Assembly (NCBI GenBank): GCA_023053545.1
Contig: JAKZAN010000005.1
Coordinates: 4,216,001-4,280,000 of the forward strand
From: Lepidurus packardi
Lineage: Eukaryota > Arthropoda > Branchiopoda > Notostraca > Triopsidae
Reading direction: 5' to 3'
DNA length: 64,000 bases
Positions 48,907 to 58,239 of the stretch are shown in pieces (within the stretch, counting starts at the first letter, position 1; each line of letters begins with the position of its first letter). Made by a program: the position numbers and the translations under genes. The notes beneath the pieces were generated by a model. That model had not been told where the DNA came from. It made no database searches and saw only the letters and a list, made by a program, of their open reading frames with translations.

Positions 48907-48926
48907 CCCCCCCCCCCCCCCCCCCC
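48907..48926. repeat. 20-nt homopolymer C tract
   Basis: Uninterrupted C run followed by TCCC. It lies upstream of the P450 gene, and its length may be uncertain. Confidence 0.9.
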
Positions 48927-49121
48927 TCCCATTCCCCTTAGCGAGGTAAGAAGAAAGCTCTTCTGTCCCTAACGGTATTTATTCTGTTTATCCTCGAATC
49001 AACAAGCTTTCAGGATGGAAACATTGGCCTAGGGGACCTGGAAGCTAGGAATCCGTCTCGTCAGTTAACGTGAAATTATAAGCAGGAAGCAAGAAAACGC
49101 AAATCCTTTGCGTAATAAAAA

Positions 49122-51190
49122 ATGTCTGTTCTGATTGCAGTGGTTGTAGTCTTTTGTCTGATTATTGCTTGGTATTGGTACGTCCAGAGTTACCGGAAAC
49201 CATCGCAGGCTTTCGAAGCAATACCAGGACCTTTACCGTTACCTTTGATCGGAAACCTCCTAAATCTCAATGTTGAGAATGATCGTAAGCAAAATAATCT
49301 AAAGTCTTTTAGGTTGTTCAACAGGTAACTTTTTTTTACTTAAAAAGATTTACTTCAATTGACCCACAAGATTTGGCCAAAAAAGTACGGGAGGATTTAC
49401 CAGTTTTGGGTGGGACCCACTCCGTATGTGGCTTTATCTAATCCAGAAGCGGTTCAGGCGATTCTGAGCAACCCCAAGCTTATTACGAAAAGCCGAGATT
49501 ACTTTGTCTTTAGAGAGTGGCTGGGGACGGGTCTGGCTACAAGTCAAGGTGACATTTTTTTGACCTATTTTTGTCAAGGTGACAAAAATAAAGCTTGCAC
49601 AAAATAATAATGATAGCAAATGGTTGCCAATTTAAAAAAATCATATTTCTATTCAATTCCGTGTTACATAGGAACTGTTTGGAAATCAAAGCGACGAATG
49701 CTGATGCCAGCATTCCACTCCAAAATACTTGAGAATTTTGTCCCCGTCATGCAAGAAAAAGTTTATTTGATGCTCGAAATCATGCATGACCAGATCCGAA
49801 CTGAACATAAAAACACTTTTGACATTTATGTTTCCGTCTCTCGGTGCACGTTAGACATCGTTTCACGTAAGTAAACTTACAGAAATAATTTGATAATCTC
49901 AGCTTAATACTGACAGAAACGGCCATGGGCGTGGACGTAAAGGCGCAGGAAGATCCAAGGTCCAAATACGTTAAAGCTCTTATACGGTATTTCTTTTTGA
50001 AACTGGATAGATTGAGCATAACAAAACTTAACCTTTTCTTCAGATTAACGCATATTCTACAATACCGCATGTTTCGACCATGGCTCTGGCCCAAGTCGCT
50101 ATTCTACCGTACATCCTTGGGACAGGAATATCAGCAACTCCTCGACTGCGTTCACAAATACGCGGAACGCGTGGTTACGGACCGTAACCTATCTCCCGAA
50201 TTGACCGACTTGGATAGCGACTTCCTAGAAAGTAATAAATAAATCTACTTCACGCGATTTAAAGGTGTGTAAAAATTTTAGAATTGTTAATTTTCAGAAG
50301 GTCGGGTTTCTTTCTTGGATTTCCTGTTAAACAAAGTACGCGGGACGGGGGAGTTGTCTTTGACTGACGTTTGTGATGAAGTTAACACTTTCATGTTTGC
50401 CGTAAGTTTTCAAAAACTTCAGTGTGACTGATAAAAGCGTCTGATTTCAAATTAAAGGGACATGACAGCACTGCGGTTTCTAGCAGTTTCTTGCTTTACG
50501 CTTTAGCGACCAATCCAGAGGCCCAAGAGCGGTTGTATCAAGAGCTGAACGAGTATTTTGGCCAATCCGATCGGTTATTAGGTACGAAAGACGAGGGAGC
50601 CTTACCATACTTAGAATGCTGTCTCAAAGAAGGGCTGCGAATCTATTCCACTGTTCCTTTCGTTGCACGGGAGCTTACCGAAGACATCCAAATCGGTTTT
50701 CATTCTCCATTTCTTAATCCCTAAATCTAACAATTTATATTTTTTATTAGACAATAACTTACTCAAAAAAGGTTCTGTGGCTATGATTCTTATATATGCT
50801 TTGCATCACGACCCGGAGTATTTCCCAGATCCCTGGAGTTTTAGGCCAGAACGATTCTTGCCCCACGATTCTCGTGGTCGTCATCCGTACGCCTATGTTC
50901 CTTTTAGCGCAGGTCCCCGGAATTGCATTGGTAAAAAACAACAACTTATTACAACATTATTAAAAGAAGATAAAATAGAGTAGAACAGTTTACATTAAAA
51001 TTTTAACTCAAAACTTCCGTTCAAATTTGTAGGACTAAGGTTCGCCAACTTGGAAGAAAAGATTTTGGTTTCTTCTATCGTCAGGAACTATCGTCTAGAA
51101 ACCGACATCCTTCCATCGGAGCTGGTGTTGAACACCCAAATCATCTTACGCAGTCGAGATCCGTTGATTTTACGTCTGATTCCACGCTGA
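49122..51190 (+). CDS. Cytochrome P450, CYP4-clan
   Basis: Nine exons: 49122-49284, 49348-49548, 49672-49866, 49917-49986, 50044-50231, 50298-50401, 50458-50695, 50751-50930 and 51033-51190; 498 residues. An N-terminal membrane anchor is followed by the proline hinge [12 protein letters not shown]. WxxxR of helix C is W125-R129. The I-helix oxygen-activation motif is GHDST (308-312), ExxR is E365-R368, and the haem loop [10 protein letters not shown] holds the ligand Cys445. Length and motifs fit an intact microsomal P450; the overall sequence looks like the CYP4 clan (insect CYP4C / vertebrate CYP4V type), often fatty-acid or hormone hydroxylases. Subfamily and substrate cannot be named from sequence alone. 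Confidence 0.92.
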
Positions 51191-51602
51191 AATGAAAAGA
51201 GATTCCCCCACAGAAACGGCTCTTTTTTAGATTACTTGCACTGTTGCTGTTTCGGCGTATAGCGCGATACTTGTAAAATGGGAGACGTGGAGAATTTTGC
51301 AAAATAGGAATGGAAAATGCAGGGGTACGTGTAAACAGAAAAGCCGTGGAGGGGTGGATATTTAAAATAAGGGTGACGATATGTAGTACAATGCTATAGC
51401 TAGAAAATAAAACGTCTTCAATTAAAAAAAGGTACCGATTCCTTTGTTCGAGGGCCATAAAATGTTTTGCAACATCCGTTTTTTCTTTGCTAAATTGCAG
51501 GTTCATTTGATCTCTCCATAGCTCAATGGTTTTAAGGCAAGACTGTAAGAACTTAACTTAATCTTATGTCTAACAGCCGGTAATCCGCTAATGCAAGTAT
51601 AT
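51191..51602. other. Gap between P450 and LTR element
   Basis: Probable 3' UTR of the P450 gene followed by flanking DNA ending in the ATAT target duplication (51599-51602). No other feature is seen. Confidence 0.6.
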
Positions 51603-52085
51603 TGTCGCGCTAGGATTTGCATGCGCGATAAAGCTGTCAAGGCAATAGGCCTTGCCAGCAGTGTTAGCTCGGTCTAGTTGGCTTGACCGTTTTATTGGGG
51701 TAGTATAGGATTCCAGAATTGGGTGAACCTTCTGGTTTATGTAACTGTCTGTGTTCTGGTTTATATAACGGTGGAGGGGGGAAGCTCATCAGCCCTTCCA
51801 CACCCTTTTGAAAGTAATTAAGGTCTGGGGTGAGTTCTTCCAGATGTTCTCAACCCCAGAAAAGGGTAATAATTGTTAGGTTATAAAGGGGAAGAAGAGA
51901 GTCTAAGAGGGGAGTCTAAGGAAGGGGGTTGGGAAGTAAGGGTCCCAGGAAAGAGTTAGGCTCGAGATTGTGCTAGTGTCGTGCACGCTATGTAACCCCC
52001 ATTTGTAGATCACTCGCTATAATCGAGGAATCCCTGAAATACACGCCTTGCAAAATAATACCGTGTGCGAGTTAGTGGCGTGACA
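51603..52085 (+). repeat. 5' LTR
   Basis: 483 bp, TG...CA ends, with the same length and sequence as the 3' LTR as far as I can compare by eye. TATA-like TTTATATAACGG lies around 51760. Confidence 0.95.
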
Positions 52086-52088
52086 TTA

Positions 52089-52106
52089 TGGTGGAGATGC
52101 GGGGTA
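52089..52106 (+). other. Primer-binding site, tRNA-Ala type
   Basis: TGGTGGAGATGCGGGGTA begins 3 nt after the 5' LTR. It is complementary to the typical 3' end of eukaryotic tRNA-Ala (...CCCCGCATCTCCACCA), so minus-strand DNA synthesis is probably primed by tRNA-Ala. Confidence 0.8.
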
Positions 52107-52180
52107 GTCCTTGATTTAGTGAAAACAGTGATCGTGCGTGTGAGCGTGCACTGAACTTGGAAGATTTGACTTATACCTTC

Positions 52181-53410
52181 ATGAGCGAAGAAAGTCAAGA
52201 TCTCGCCGACAATTCGCGAGAACTACAAGTTTCCCGAAGCCTACGACAAAGCCTAAGGGTTCGTGGCGTCAACCCACCGCCAACACTTACGTTGTGTGCA
52301 AAGAAGCCTCCACGGGTCAACATGGCACAAGAAGGGTCGTCCTCATCACCTGGGACCACGTTCCGAGCGGCACGGGGACCGTTGCGGAAAGCCGTACCTA
52401 TTCCGCGCTTTGATGGTCAGAGCGACTCCGACGCCGTCAAGTTCCTGTACGACTACGAGGAAGCGACGGATTTTAACGAGTGGATGGATGGCGATAAGGC
52501 CAGGTTCTTCGGGGCAAGTCTAGAAGGGGTGGCGTCTACGTGGTTTCGTAACGAATTCCGAAACCGAGGCCGAAGCGTACCGGGCTGGGAAGACCTGCAA
52601 GCCTTATTCAAGAAGGCTTTTGTGCCGAAAGAAAGAGCTTACAAGAAGCTCTCGGAACTTCAAATGCGCGTTCAGCGGCCAGAAGAGACTGTGAATGCTT
52701 ACAGCATTGAAATCCTCAAGCTGTGCTTCGACGTGGACTCGAAGATGCCCGACGCCCAGAAGTTGGATCACTTGTTTCGCGGCCTGCGACCCAGTATGGT
52801 AGAAGTACTTGCCCAACGTGAGATAGCAACTGTAGAAGATTTCGTGGAAGCAGCGAAGAAGCTCGAAGCCGGTCAAGAAAGGGCACGGGCATCGCAAGCG
52901 TGGTGGTCCTCGGTCACCCGGAATGCTGACAAACGTGTCTCCATTGCTGGCGTCGGTATGGTTGACGAGTTGTTTGAAGCCCATTACGGCCGTTATACCA
53001 ACGTCGGTGCTGGTGCTTGTGCTGGGATCGCCCCGATTCCCCGACCTGCCGCGACGAGCGGAGTCAACGATGGAATGGAGGACCTGAGGAAGCTCATTGG
53101 CGAATTAACGACCGCAATGACCGATGGATTCCGGCAACTTAGGAGCGACCTTCGGAGCATGCAAGGTAAGGTTGGCCGTTCCCTATCCCCTAGCACTAGA
53201 TCGCACGAAGGTGCCCCTGTCTGTTTCAAATGTCGCAAAACAGGGCATATAGCACGCAATTGCACAAGCGATTCTATGGTTGGGGAAAATGGACTCCCTA
53301 GTAATCAAAGAAATATAGCTAATCAAAGAAATACAGCTGGAAGGTCTTCGTTGAGCAGAGTTGACTTTCGTCAGGCACCGAACGGTTCCGAATTCGAATC
53401 GGAAAACTAG
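52181..53410 (+). CDS. Retrotransposon Gag
   Basis: 409 residues from the first ATG; the frame is also open 24 nt upstream. The middle region (VKFLYDYEEATDFNEW... ASTWFRNEF) resembles the retrotransposon-gag capsid domain. A single CCHC zinc knuckle CFKCRKTGHIARNC lies at 53221-53264. It forms the particle and binds the element RNA. The ORF stops at TAG 53408-53410, while the pol frame, at -1, is open from 53365. GGAAAAC at 53401-53407 directly before the gag stop is a candidate slip point, though not a textbook heptamer. Confidence 0.9.
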   Translation: MSEESQDLADNSRELQVSRSLRQSLRVRGVNPPPTLTLCAKKPPRVNMAQEGSSSSPGTTFRAARGPLRKAVPIPRFDGQSDSDAVKFLYDYEEATDFNEWMDGDKARFFGASLEGVASTWFRNEFRNRGRSVPGWEDLQALFKKAFVPKERAYKKLSELQMRVQRPEETVNAYSIEILKLCFDVDSKMPDAQKLDHLFRGLRPSMVEVLAQREIATVEDFVEAAKKLEAGQERARASQAWWSSVTRNADKRVSIAGVGMVDELFEAHYGRYTNVGAGACAGIAPIPRPAATSGVNDGMEDLRKLIGELTTAMTDGFRQLRSDLRSMQGKVGRSLSPSTRSHEGAPVCFKCRKTGHIARNCTSDSMVGENGLPSNQRNIANQRNTAGRSSLSRVDFRQAPNGSEFESEN

Positions 53411-56286
53411 GACTGGCGGCTCATAGGGGAGGGGTCGCCAGAATAGTACAGATCCCCATCCTTTGCAATTCCTGCCCAAGCCTTGTTAAAGAAAAAGTGT
53501 TTTGTAATAACCAAGAAGCAGTAGCCATAATAGACACCGGAGCGGGGGTTAGTGTGGTCTCGGAAGATTGGGTACTTCGGAATAAGGCCCAAGTTGAGCC
53601 TTGGGAAGGACCAGAGATTATGGTTGCTAACGGAGACTTTGCAGATATCCGGGGAGGGGTTTGGCTTACTGTTTGTCTTGCGGGAAAAGAGATTAAGACA
53701 AAAGCTGTAGTCTTTAACAATGGTTTAGCTGAGCTAATTGTGGGAAATGATTTACTTCGTCAGCTGGGTGAGATAACTTTGCGGTACGGCAAAGAAGGCT
53801 TCAGGTTGGTAGGTCACGGAGACGTTGAAAAGCAGGTATCGAGCCGGCTTGTCGGAGTGACACCTTCTGAAAATATTGCCGGTACCTCGAGAGTAATGCT
53901 GATGCAGGTAAGCGAATCATGCGCGATTAAAAATAAAGGTGAGCAGGAGATTAAGGATAGGGATAATAGCGAGGCTGTAGACGAGGAGAAGATTGCTGTT
54001 GAAGAAAGCCTGTGTAGCTCAATGTCGTTGGAAATTGAGACGGACAGAGACTCGGTTCTCGGAGGTGTTGTTAAGGTAGAGATTGAAGAATCTCGATCGG
54101 TTCCTGCACGTTCTGTGTTACCCGTTCTCGTAGTTTTACGGAAAAAAGAGAGAGGTAGGCAGAAGTCAGATGAGCAGTTAGTAGCAAATGTGAGCCCGGA
54201 GACACTGCTAGTAGAGGCTGAGCAACGGTTGCTCATTGAAAAAGGGGTCAGTATTGGCCGAAGTCTGACTAACTTCCTGGATGGGAAGGGAGTCGTAATG
54301 CTTACTAATTTTAGTAGCGAGGCCCAATGGGTCGGAGGGGGCACAGTTTTGGGAAGTGCCGTAGACCATGTGTCTAGGGAGGATTCAGAGGGAGAGAGTG
54401 CGGTCAGTGACGTGGATCTGGCGGGTTGTGTATCAGATCTGCTGGATCAGGATGAGCGGGGGGCTCTTTTGGAGGTTCTAGGGGAGCATAGGGGGTGTTT
54501 CGCCGCTGGCTCTTTTGATCTCGGGCTCTGTAATGCTGTCGAGCATGAAATAGATACGGGAAACGCAAAGCCCATTGCACAAGTCCCGTACCGGAGCGCA
54601 TACCGGGAGAAGGAGATTATTAGAGGGCAGGTCGAAGAAATGATAGAAACGGGAGTGGTAGAGCCTGCTAGCAGCCCATGGGCTTCACCTGTAGTTCTCG
54701 TGAGGAAGAAAGATGGTACTTGGCGTTTCTGCGTCGACTACCGGAAACTTAACTCTGTCACGGTAAGGGATGTGTACCCACTTCCAAGGACTGACGACGC
54801 ATTGGAGTCCTTGCAAGGGGCGAAGTACTTTTCAGCATTAGATCTCATGTCCGGTTATTGGCAGGTTTCAGTTAGAGAAACTGACAGAGAAAAGACGGCC
54901 TTTATAACGCCGGACGGTCTTTATCAATTCACGAAAATGCCCTTCGGGTTGTGCAATGCCCCTGCTACGTTTCAAAGGATGATGGATGTCATCCTAGCAG
55001 GCTTCAAGTGGCACGTTTGCTTGGTTTACTTGGACGATGTTGTAATATTTTCAAAAACTTTTGAGGAACATTTAGTAGACATAACATCGATCCTGTGGTG
55101 CCTAAAAGGGGCCGGTTTGAAATTAAAGCCGAGTAAATGCCATTTCGGCTGTAAGACGGTAAGCGTCCTCGGGCATGTGGTAGATTCGGACGGGATTCGA
55201 CCAGACGAACAAAAGGTTAAGGCTGTACAGGACTTCCCAGTACCCCGAAACCTGACAGATGTCCGTAGCTTTTCCAGTCTCTGCTCGTATTATCGCAAGT
55301 TTGTCAAAGATTTTTCACCAAGGGCAGAGCCTCTTTCTCGACTTACTAAGAATGGTGTCCCATTTGTATGGGGTATTGACCAACAAATGGCCTTCGAAGA
55401 CTTGAAACAAGCTCTTGTGTCGTCGCCCATTCTAGCTCACCCTGTCTTAGAAGGGGAGTTTGAAATACACCCAGACGCCTGTGACTTTGGCATTGGAGCC
55501 GTACTAGTACAAAAGCAGGACGGAATCGAGCGAGTCATCGCATATTCCAATAGGCTTATGAATAAAAGCGAACGGAATTATTCGACGACAGAGAAGGAAT
55601 GCCTTGCTCTTGTTTGGGCTGTTAGAAAATTCAGGCCTTTCGTATGGGGTAAAGCTTTTAAAGTCGTTACTGACCATCATGCACTTTGTTGGTTAATGAC
55701 TAAAAAGGAGCCCTCGGGTCGGCTAGCTAGGTGGGCTTTGTCCCTCATGGAATACGAGTTCCAGATATTTCACAGGAGCGGAAGGGTGCATAACGACGCA
55801 GATCCCTTATCCCGCAATCCCGTTGACCCTCCTGCACCAGAGGGTGAGGATGATCACGGTCCTGTAGTTTTCGCTGTTGGTTTGGCTAGTATTCCAATAA
55901 AAGACATAGAGAGAGAACAGCGAAAGGATCCCCGGTGGTCAAAAATTATCGAAATCCTGGAGAATTTGAACTCAAATGCAGTGGATCGCCGGAAGGCTAG
56001 TCAATTCACCTTACAAGACAGTAAACTTTTCAGAGCATCAGTTAAGAATGGACAAAAGCGTTTTCGACTTTGCATTCCGTCAACCCTAAAGCATGACGTA
56101 TTATACGCATGTCATGATGATGTAACGGCTGGGCACCTCGGCCTAAAGCGTACATGGGACAAAGTTTCTAAAAGATACTTCTGGCCTAAGATGGTACGCG
56201 ATGTATCAAATCATGTAGTTTCGTGCGAGGACTGCCAAACGAAAAGGGCGAGTCGTCCAAGAAGAAAGGTCTCATGGTATCAATAA
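53365..56286 (+). CDS. Retrotransposon Pol: protease, reverse transcriptase, RNase H
   Basis: Open in the -1 frame relative to gag, with no ATG needed. Aspartic protease is shown by IIDTGAGVSVVS near 53527. Reverse transcriptase follows with the LDLMSGYWQV and PFGLCNAPATFQRMMD motifs and the catalytic YLDDVV near 55027. The RNase H domain starts at DACDFGIGAVL near 55474, and then comes the zinc-binding HHCC region of integrase (GHLGLKRTW ... CEDCQ). A stop at 56284-56286 ends the frame inside integrase; the catalytic part continues in another frame from 56223. The long region between protease and RT is acidic and poorly conserved. Confidence 0.92.
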   Translation, partial: LSSGTERFRIRIGKLGLAAHRGGVARIVQIPILCNSCPSLVKEKVFCNNQEAVAIIDTGAGVSVVSEDWVLRNKAQVEPWEGPEIMVANGDFADIRGGVWLTVCLAGKEIKTKAVVFNNGLAELIVGNDLLRQLGEITLRYGKEGFRLVGHGDVEKQVSSRLVGVTPSENIAGTSRVMLMQVSESCAIKNKGEQEIKDRDNSEAVDEEKIAVEESLCSSMSLEIETDRDSVLGGVVKVEIEESRSVPARSVLPVLVVLRKKERGRQKSDEQLVANVSPETLLVEAEQRLLIEKGVSIGRSLTNFLDGKGVVMLTNFSSEAQWVGGGTVLGSAVDHVSREDSEGESAVSDVDLAGCVSDLLDQDERGALLEVLGEHRGCFAAGSFDLGLCNAVEHEIDTGNAKPIAQVPYRSAYREKEIIRGQVEEMIETGVVEPASSPWASPVVLVRKKDGTWRFCVDYRKLNSVTVRDVYPLPRTDDALESLQGAKYFSALDLMSGYWQVSVRETDREKTAFITPDGLYQFTKMPFGLCNAPATFQRMMDVILAGFKWHVCLVYLDDVVIFSKTFEEHLVDITSILWCLKGAGLKLKPSKCHFGCKTVSVLGHVVDSDGIRPDEQKVKAVQDFPVPRNLTDVRSFSSLCSYYRKFVKDFSPRAEPLSRLTKNGVPFVWGIDQQMAFEDLKQALVSSPILAHPVLEGEFEIHPDACDFGIGAVLVQKQDGIERVIAYSNRLMNKSERNYSTTEKECLALVWAVRKFRPFVWGKAFKVVTDHHALCWLMTKKEPSGRLARWALSLMEYEFQIFHRSGRVHNDADPLSRNPVDPPAPEGEDDHGPVVFAVGLASIPIKDIEREQRKDPRWSKIIEILENLNSNAVDRRKASQFTLQDSKLFRASVKNGQKRFRLCIPSTLKHDVLYACHDDVTAGHLGLKRTWDKVSKRYFWPKMVRDVSNHVVSCEDCQTKRASRPRRKVSWYQ

Positions 56287-57461
56287 AAGTTGACCGGCCA
56301 TTTGAGAAAGTAGGGATTGACTTGCTTGGCGCGTTTCCTGAAACCGCAAATGGGAATAAACACATTATTGTAGCGGTTGATTATTTGACGAAATGGGCAG
56401 AGACCAGAGCTGTCCCCTCCGCTTCAGCAGACGAGGTGTCAAAGTTTTTCGTTAAGCAACTGGTGCTGCGCCACGGTGCCCCAGAAACACTCTTAAGCGA
56501 CAGAGGCACCTGCTTCACCGCTGAATTCACAAGGGAGTTGGTAAAAGCATTGCAGACTAACCATACCACGACAACGGCGTACCATCCGCAGTGTAACGGT
56601 CTGACTGAGAGATTAAACCACACACTTTCGGATATGCTCTCCATGTACGTCAGTAGTAATCATAGAGACTGGGATGTCAGCTTAGATGCCGTAACTTTCG
56701 CGTACAACACCTCTAGACAGGAGTCAACAGGATATTCCCCGTTCTTTCTGCTATACGGACGAGAACCAAAGCTCCCAATTGATGTAGCTCTCGGTTCGCT
56801 GCCAGACGCCACGATCGGAGATTCCGAGGCATTAGGTCCCGCTTCTGAAGTTGCAAATAGACTCAAAATGACCTATAAAATTGTGAAAGAAAGGCTAGAA
56901 AAGGTTCAGGCTAAACAGAAGGAACAGTACGACGAAACCCGAGAGTACAGGGTTTTCGACGCAGGTTCCCTGGTTTGGGTATATACTCCGGTTAGAAAAG
57001 TGGGACGCTCTGAGAAACTTCTACATCGTTATTTTGGGCCGTACAAAATAATACGCAGGACTTCCCCAGTCGATTATGAAGTTCAAGGAGTGAAAAGAAG
57101 GAAATCGGATATAGTGCATGTCTCTAGGCTTAAACCCTACGTTGAAAGAATTTATGATGTTCACAAATCAGAGATGATGCCACCATTGGCAAATGACAAT
57201 CTCGAAGCCGATGGCTCAGAAATTGTTAACTTTCAATCCACACACGAGCAGAACCTCATGCAAAATGGGGCTGAAGATGTAGTTGATGAAGATAAAGAAC
57301 CACCGGACAAACCGTTTCCAGATGTGGAAACCTTCGTTTGTGAGACAGAAGACCATCGAGGTCAACAAGAGGAATTACAAGGGCTAAGGAGGTCTGGCCG
57401 GTTAAGAAAGAAGAATCAATTTTATGGCTTTGGCGAAGAGTGGATCTGCTCGACGAGGTAA
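56223..57461 (+). CDS. Retrotransposon integrase core, frameshifted from Pol
   Basis: The frame is at -1 relative to pol and overlaps it by 64 nt. It holds the integrase catalytic core with Asp in VAVDYLTKWAE, Asp in LLSDRGTCF and Glu in NGLTERLNHTL, the DDE triad. The C-terminal DNA-binding region and a basic tail RRSGRLRKKNQ follow. In intact Ty3/gypsy elements this is part of the Pol polyprotein, so the break most likely reflects a one-base change around the poly-purine run at about 56262-56270. A programmed shift is possible but I see no good slippery heptamer. Confidence 0.9.
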   Translation: MRGLPNEKGESSKKKGLMVSIKVDRPFEKVGIDLLGAFPETANGNKHIIVAVDYLTKWAETRAVPSASADEVSKFFVKQLVLRHGAPETLLSDRGTCFTAEFTRELVKALQTNHTTTTAYHPQCNGLTERLNHTLSDMLSMYVSSNHRDWDVSLDAVTFAYNTSRQESTGYSPFFLLYGREPKLPIDVALGSLPDATIGDSEALGPASEVANRLKMTYKIVKERLEKVQAKQKEQYDETREYRVFDAGSLVWVYTPVRKVGRSEKLLHRYFGPYKIIRRTSPVDYEVQGVKRRKSDIVHVSRLKPYVERIYDVHKSEMMPPLANDNLEADGSEIVNFQSTHEQNLMQNGAEDVVDEDKEPPDKPFPDVETFVCETEDHRGQQEELQGLRRSGRLRKKNQFYGFGEEWICSTR

Positions 57462-57714
57462 CCTAACATAAAGTGTTGAGCTAGTGATTTACCTAGGAAG
57501 AAATAAAATCGCAACCGATTCACTTGTGCAAAGCATGTATAACCGATCAACACCCAAAAGTAATTGGCCAACCTTACCCTTGTTCATGTTCGTTTAGCAT
57601 GCTGATTGATGTATGACTATGTGCATGAGACGTGGCCGGCATTTACCCGCCTAGAAGTGTATTCCTGAATTTTTGTAATTCGAACGGGGACGTTCGAAAA
57701 TGGGCCGGGGGTAA

Positions 57715-58197
57715 TGTCGCGCTAGGATTTGCATGCGCGATAAAGCTGTCAAGGCAATAGGCCTTGCCAGCAGTGTTAGCTCGGTCTAGTTGGCTTGACC
57801 GTTTTATTGGGGTAGTATAGGATTCCAGAATTGGGTGAACCTTCTGGTTTATGTAACTGTCTGTGTTCTGGTTTATATAACGGTGGAGGGGGGAAGCTCA
57901 TCAGCCCTTCCACACCCTTTTGAAAGTAATTAAGGTCTGGGGTGAGTTCTTCCAGATGTTCTCAACCCCAGAAAAGGGTAATAATTGTTAGGTTATAAAG
58001 GGGAAGAAGAGAGTCTAAGAGGGGAGTCTAAGGAAGGGGGTTGGGAAGTAAGGGTCCCAGGAAAGAGTTAGGCTCGAGATTGTGCTAGTGTCGTGCACGC
58101 TATGTAACCCCCATTTGTAGATCACTCGCTATAATCGAGGAATCCCTGAAATACACGCCTTGCAAAATAATACCGTGTGCGAGTTAGTGGCGTGACA
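57715..58197 (+). repeat. 3' LTR
   Basis: 483 bp, matching the 5' LTR throughout by eye. Preceded by the purine-rich GGGCCGGGGG tract just before 57712. Confidence 0.95.
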
Positions 58198-58239
58198 ATA
58201 TTGATTCGCTTTTTTTAAAGGAGTGATAACACAATTTAT

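Larger units (their letters stand above)
47532..49121. other. Intergenic with one unresolved minus-strand candidate
   Basis: Contains the weak candidate gene at 47779-48511 and a 20-C run at 48907-48926 about 200 bp upstream of the P450 start. Confidence 0.4.
51603..58197 (+). mobile_element. Full-length Ty3/gypsy LTR retrotransposon
   Basis: 6.6-kb element bounded by two 483-bp LTRs starting TGTCGCGC and ending GTGACA. I see no difference between the LTRs, so insertion looks recent. The flanking 4-bp target duplication ATAT occurs at 51599-51602 and 58198-58201. The order is LTR, primer-binding site, gag, protease-RT-RNase H, integrase, purine-rich GGGCCGGGGG tract, LTR. RT before integrase is the Ty3/gypsy order. 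There is no envelope gene. Two reading-frame changes (gag/pol and pol/integrase) are described under the ORFs; the second probably disables this copy. Confidence 0.95.

Noticed and set aside
53814..54344. 176-codon minus-strand ORF inside the LTR element
   Set aside because: Antisense to the pol frame. Its low-complexity Ser/Thr-rich product mirrors acidic codons on the coding strand.
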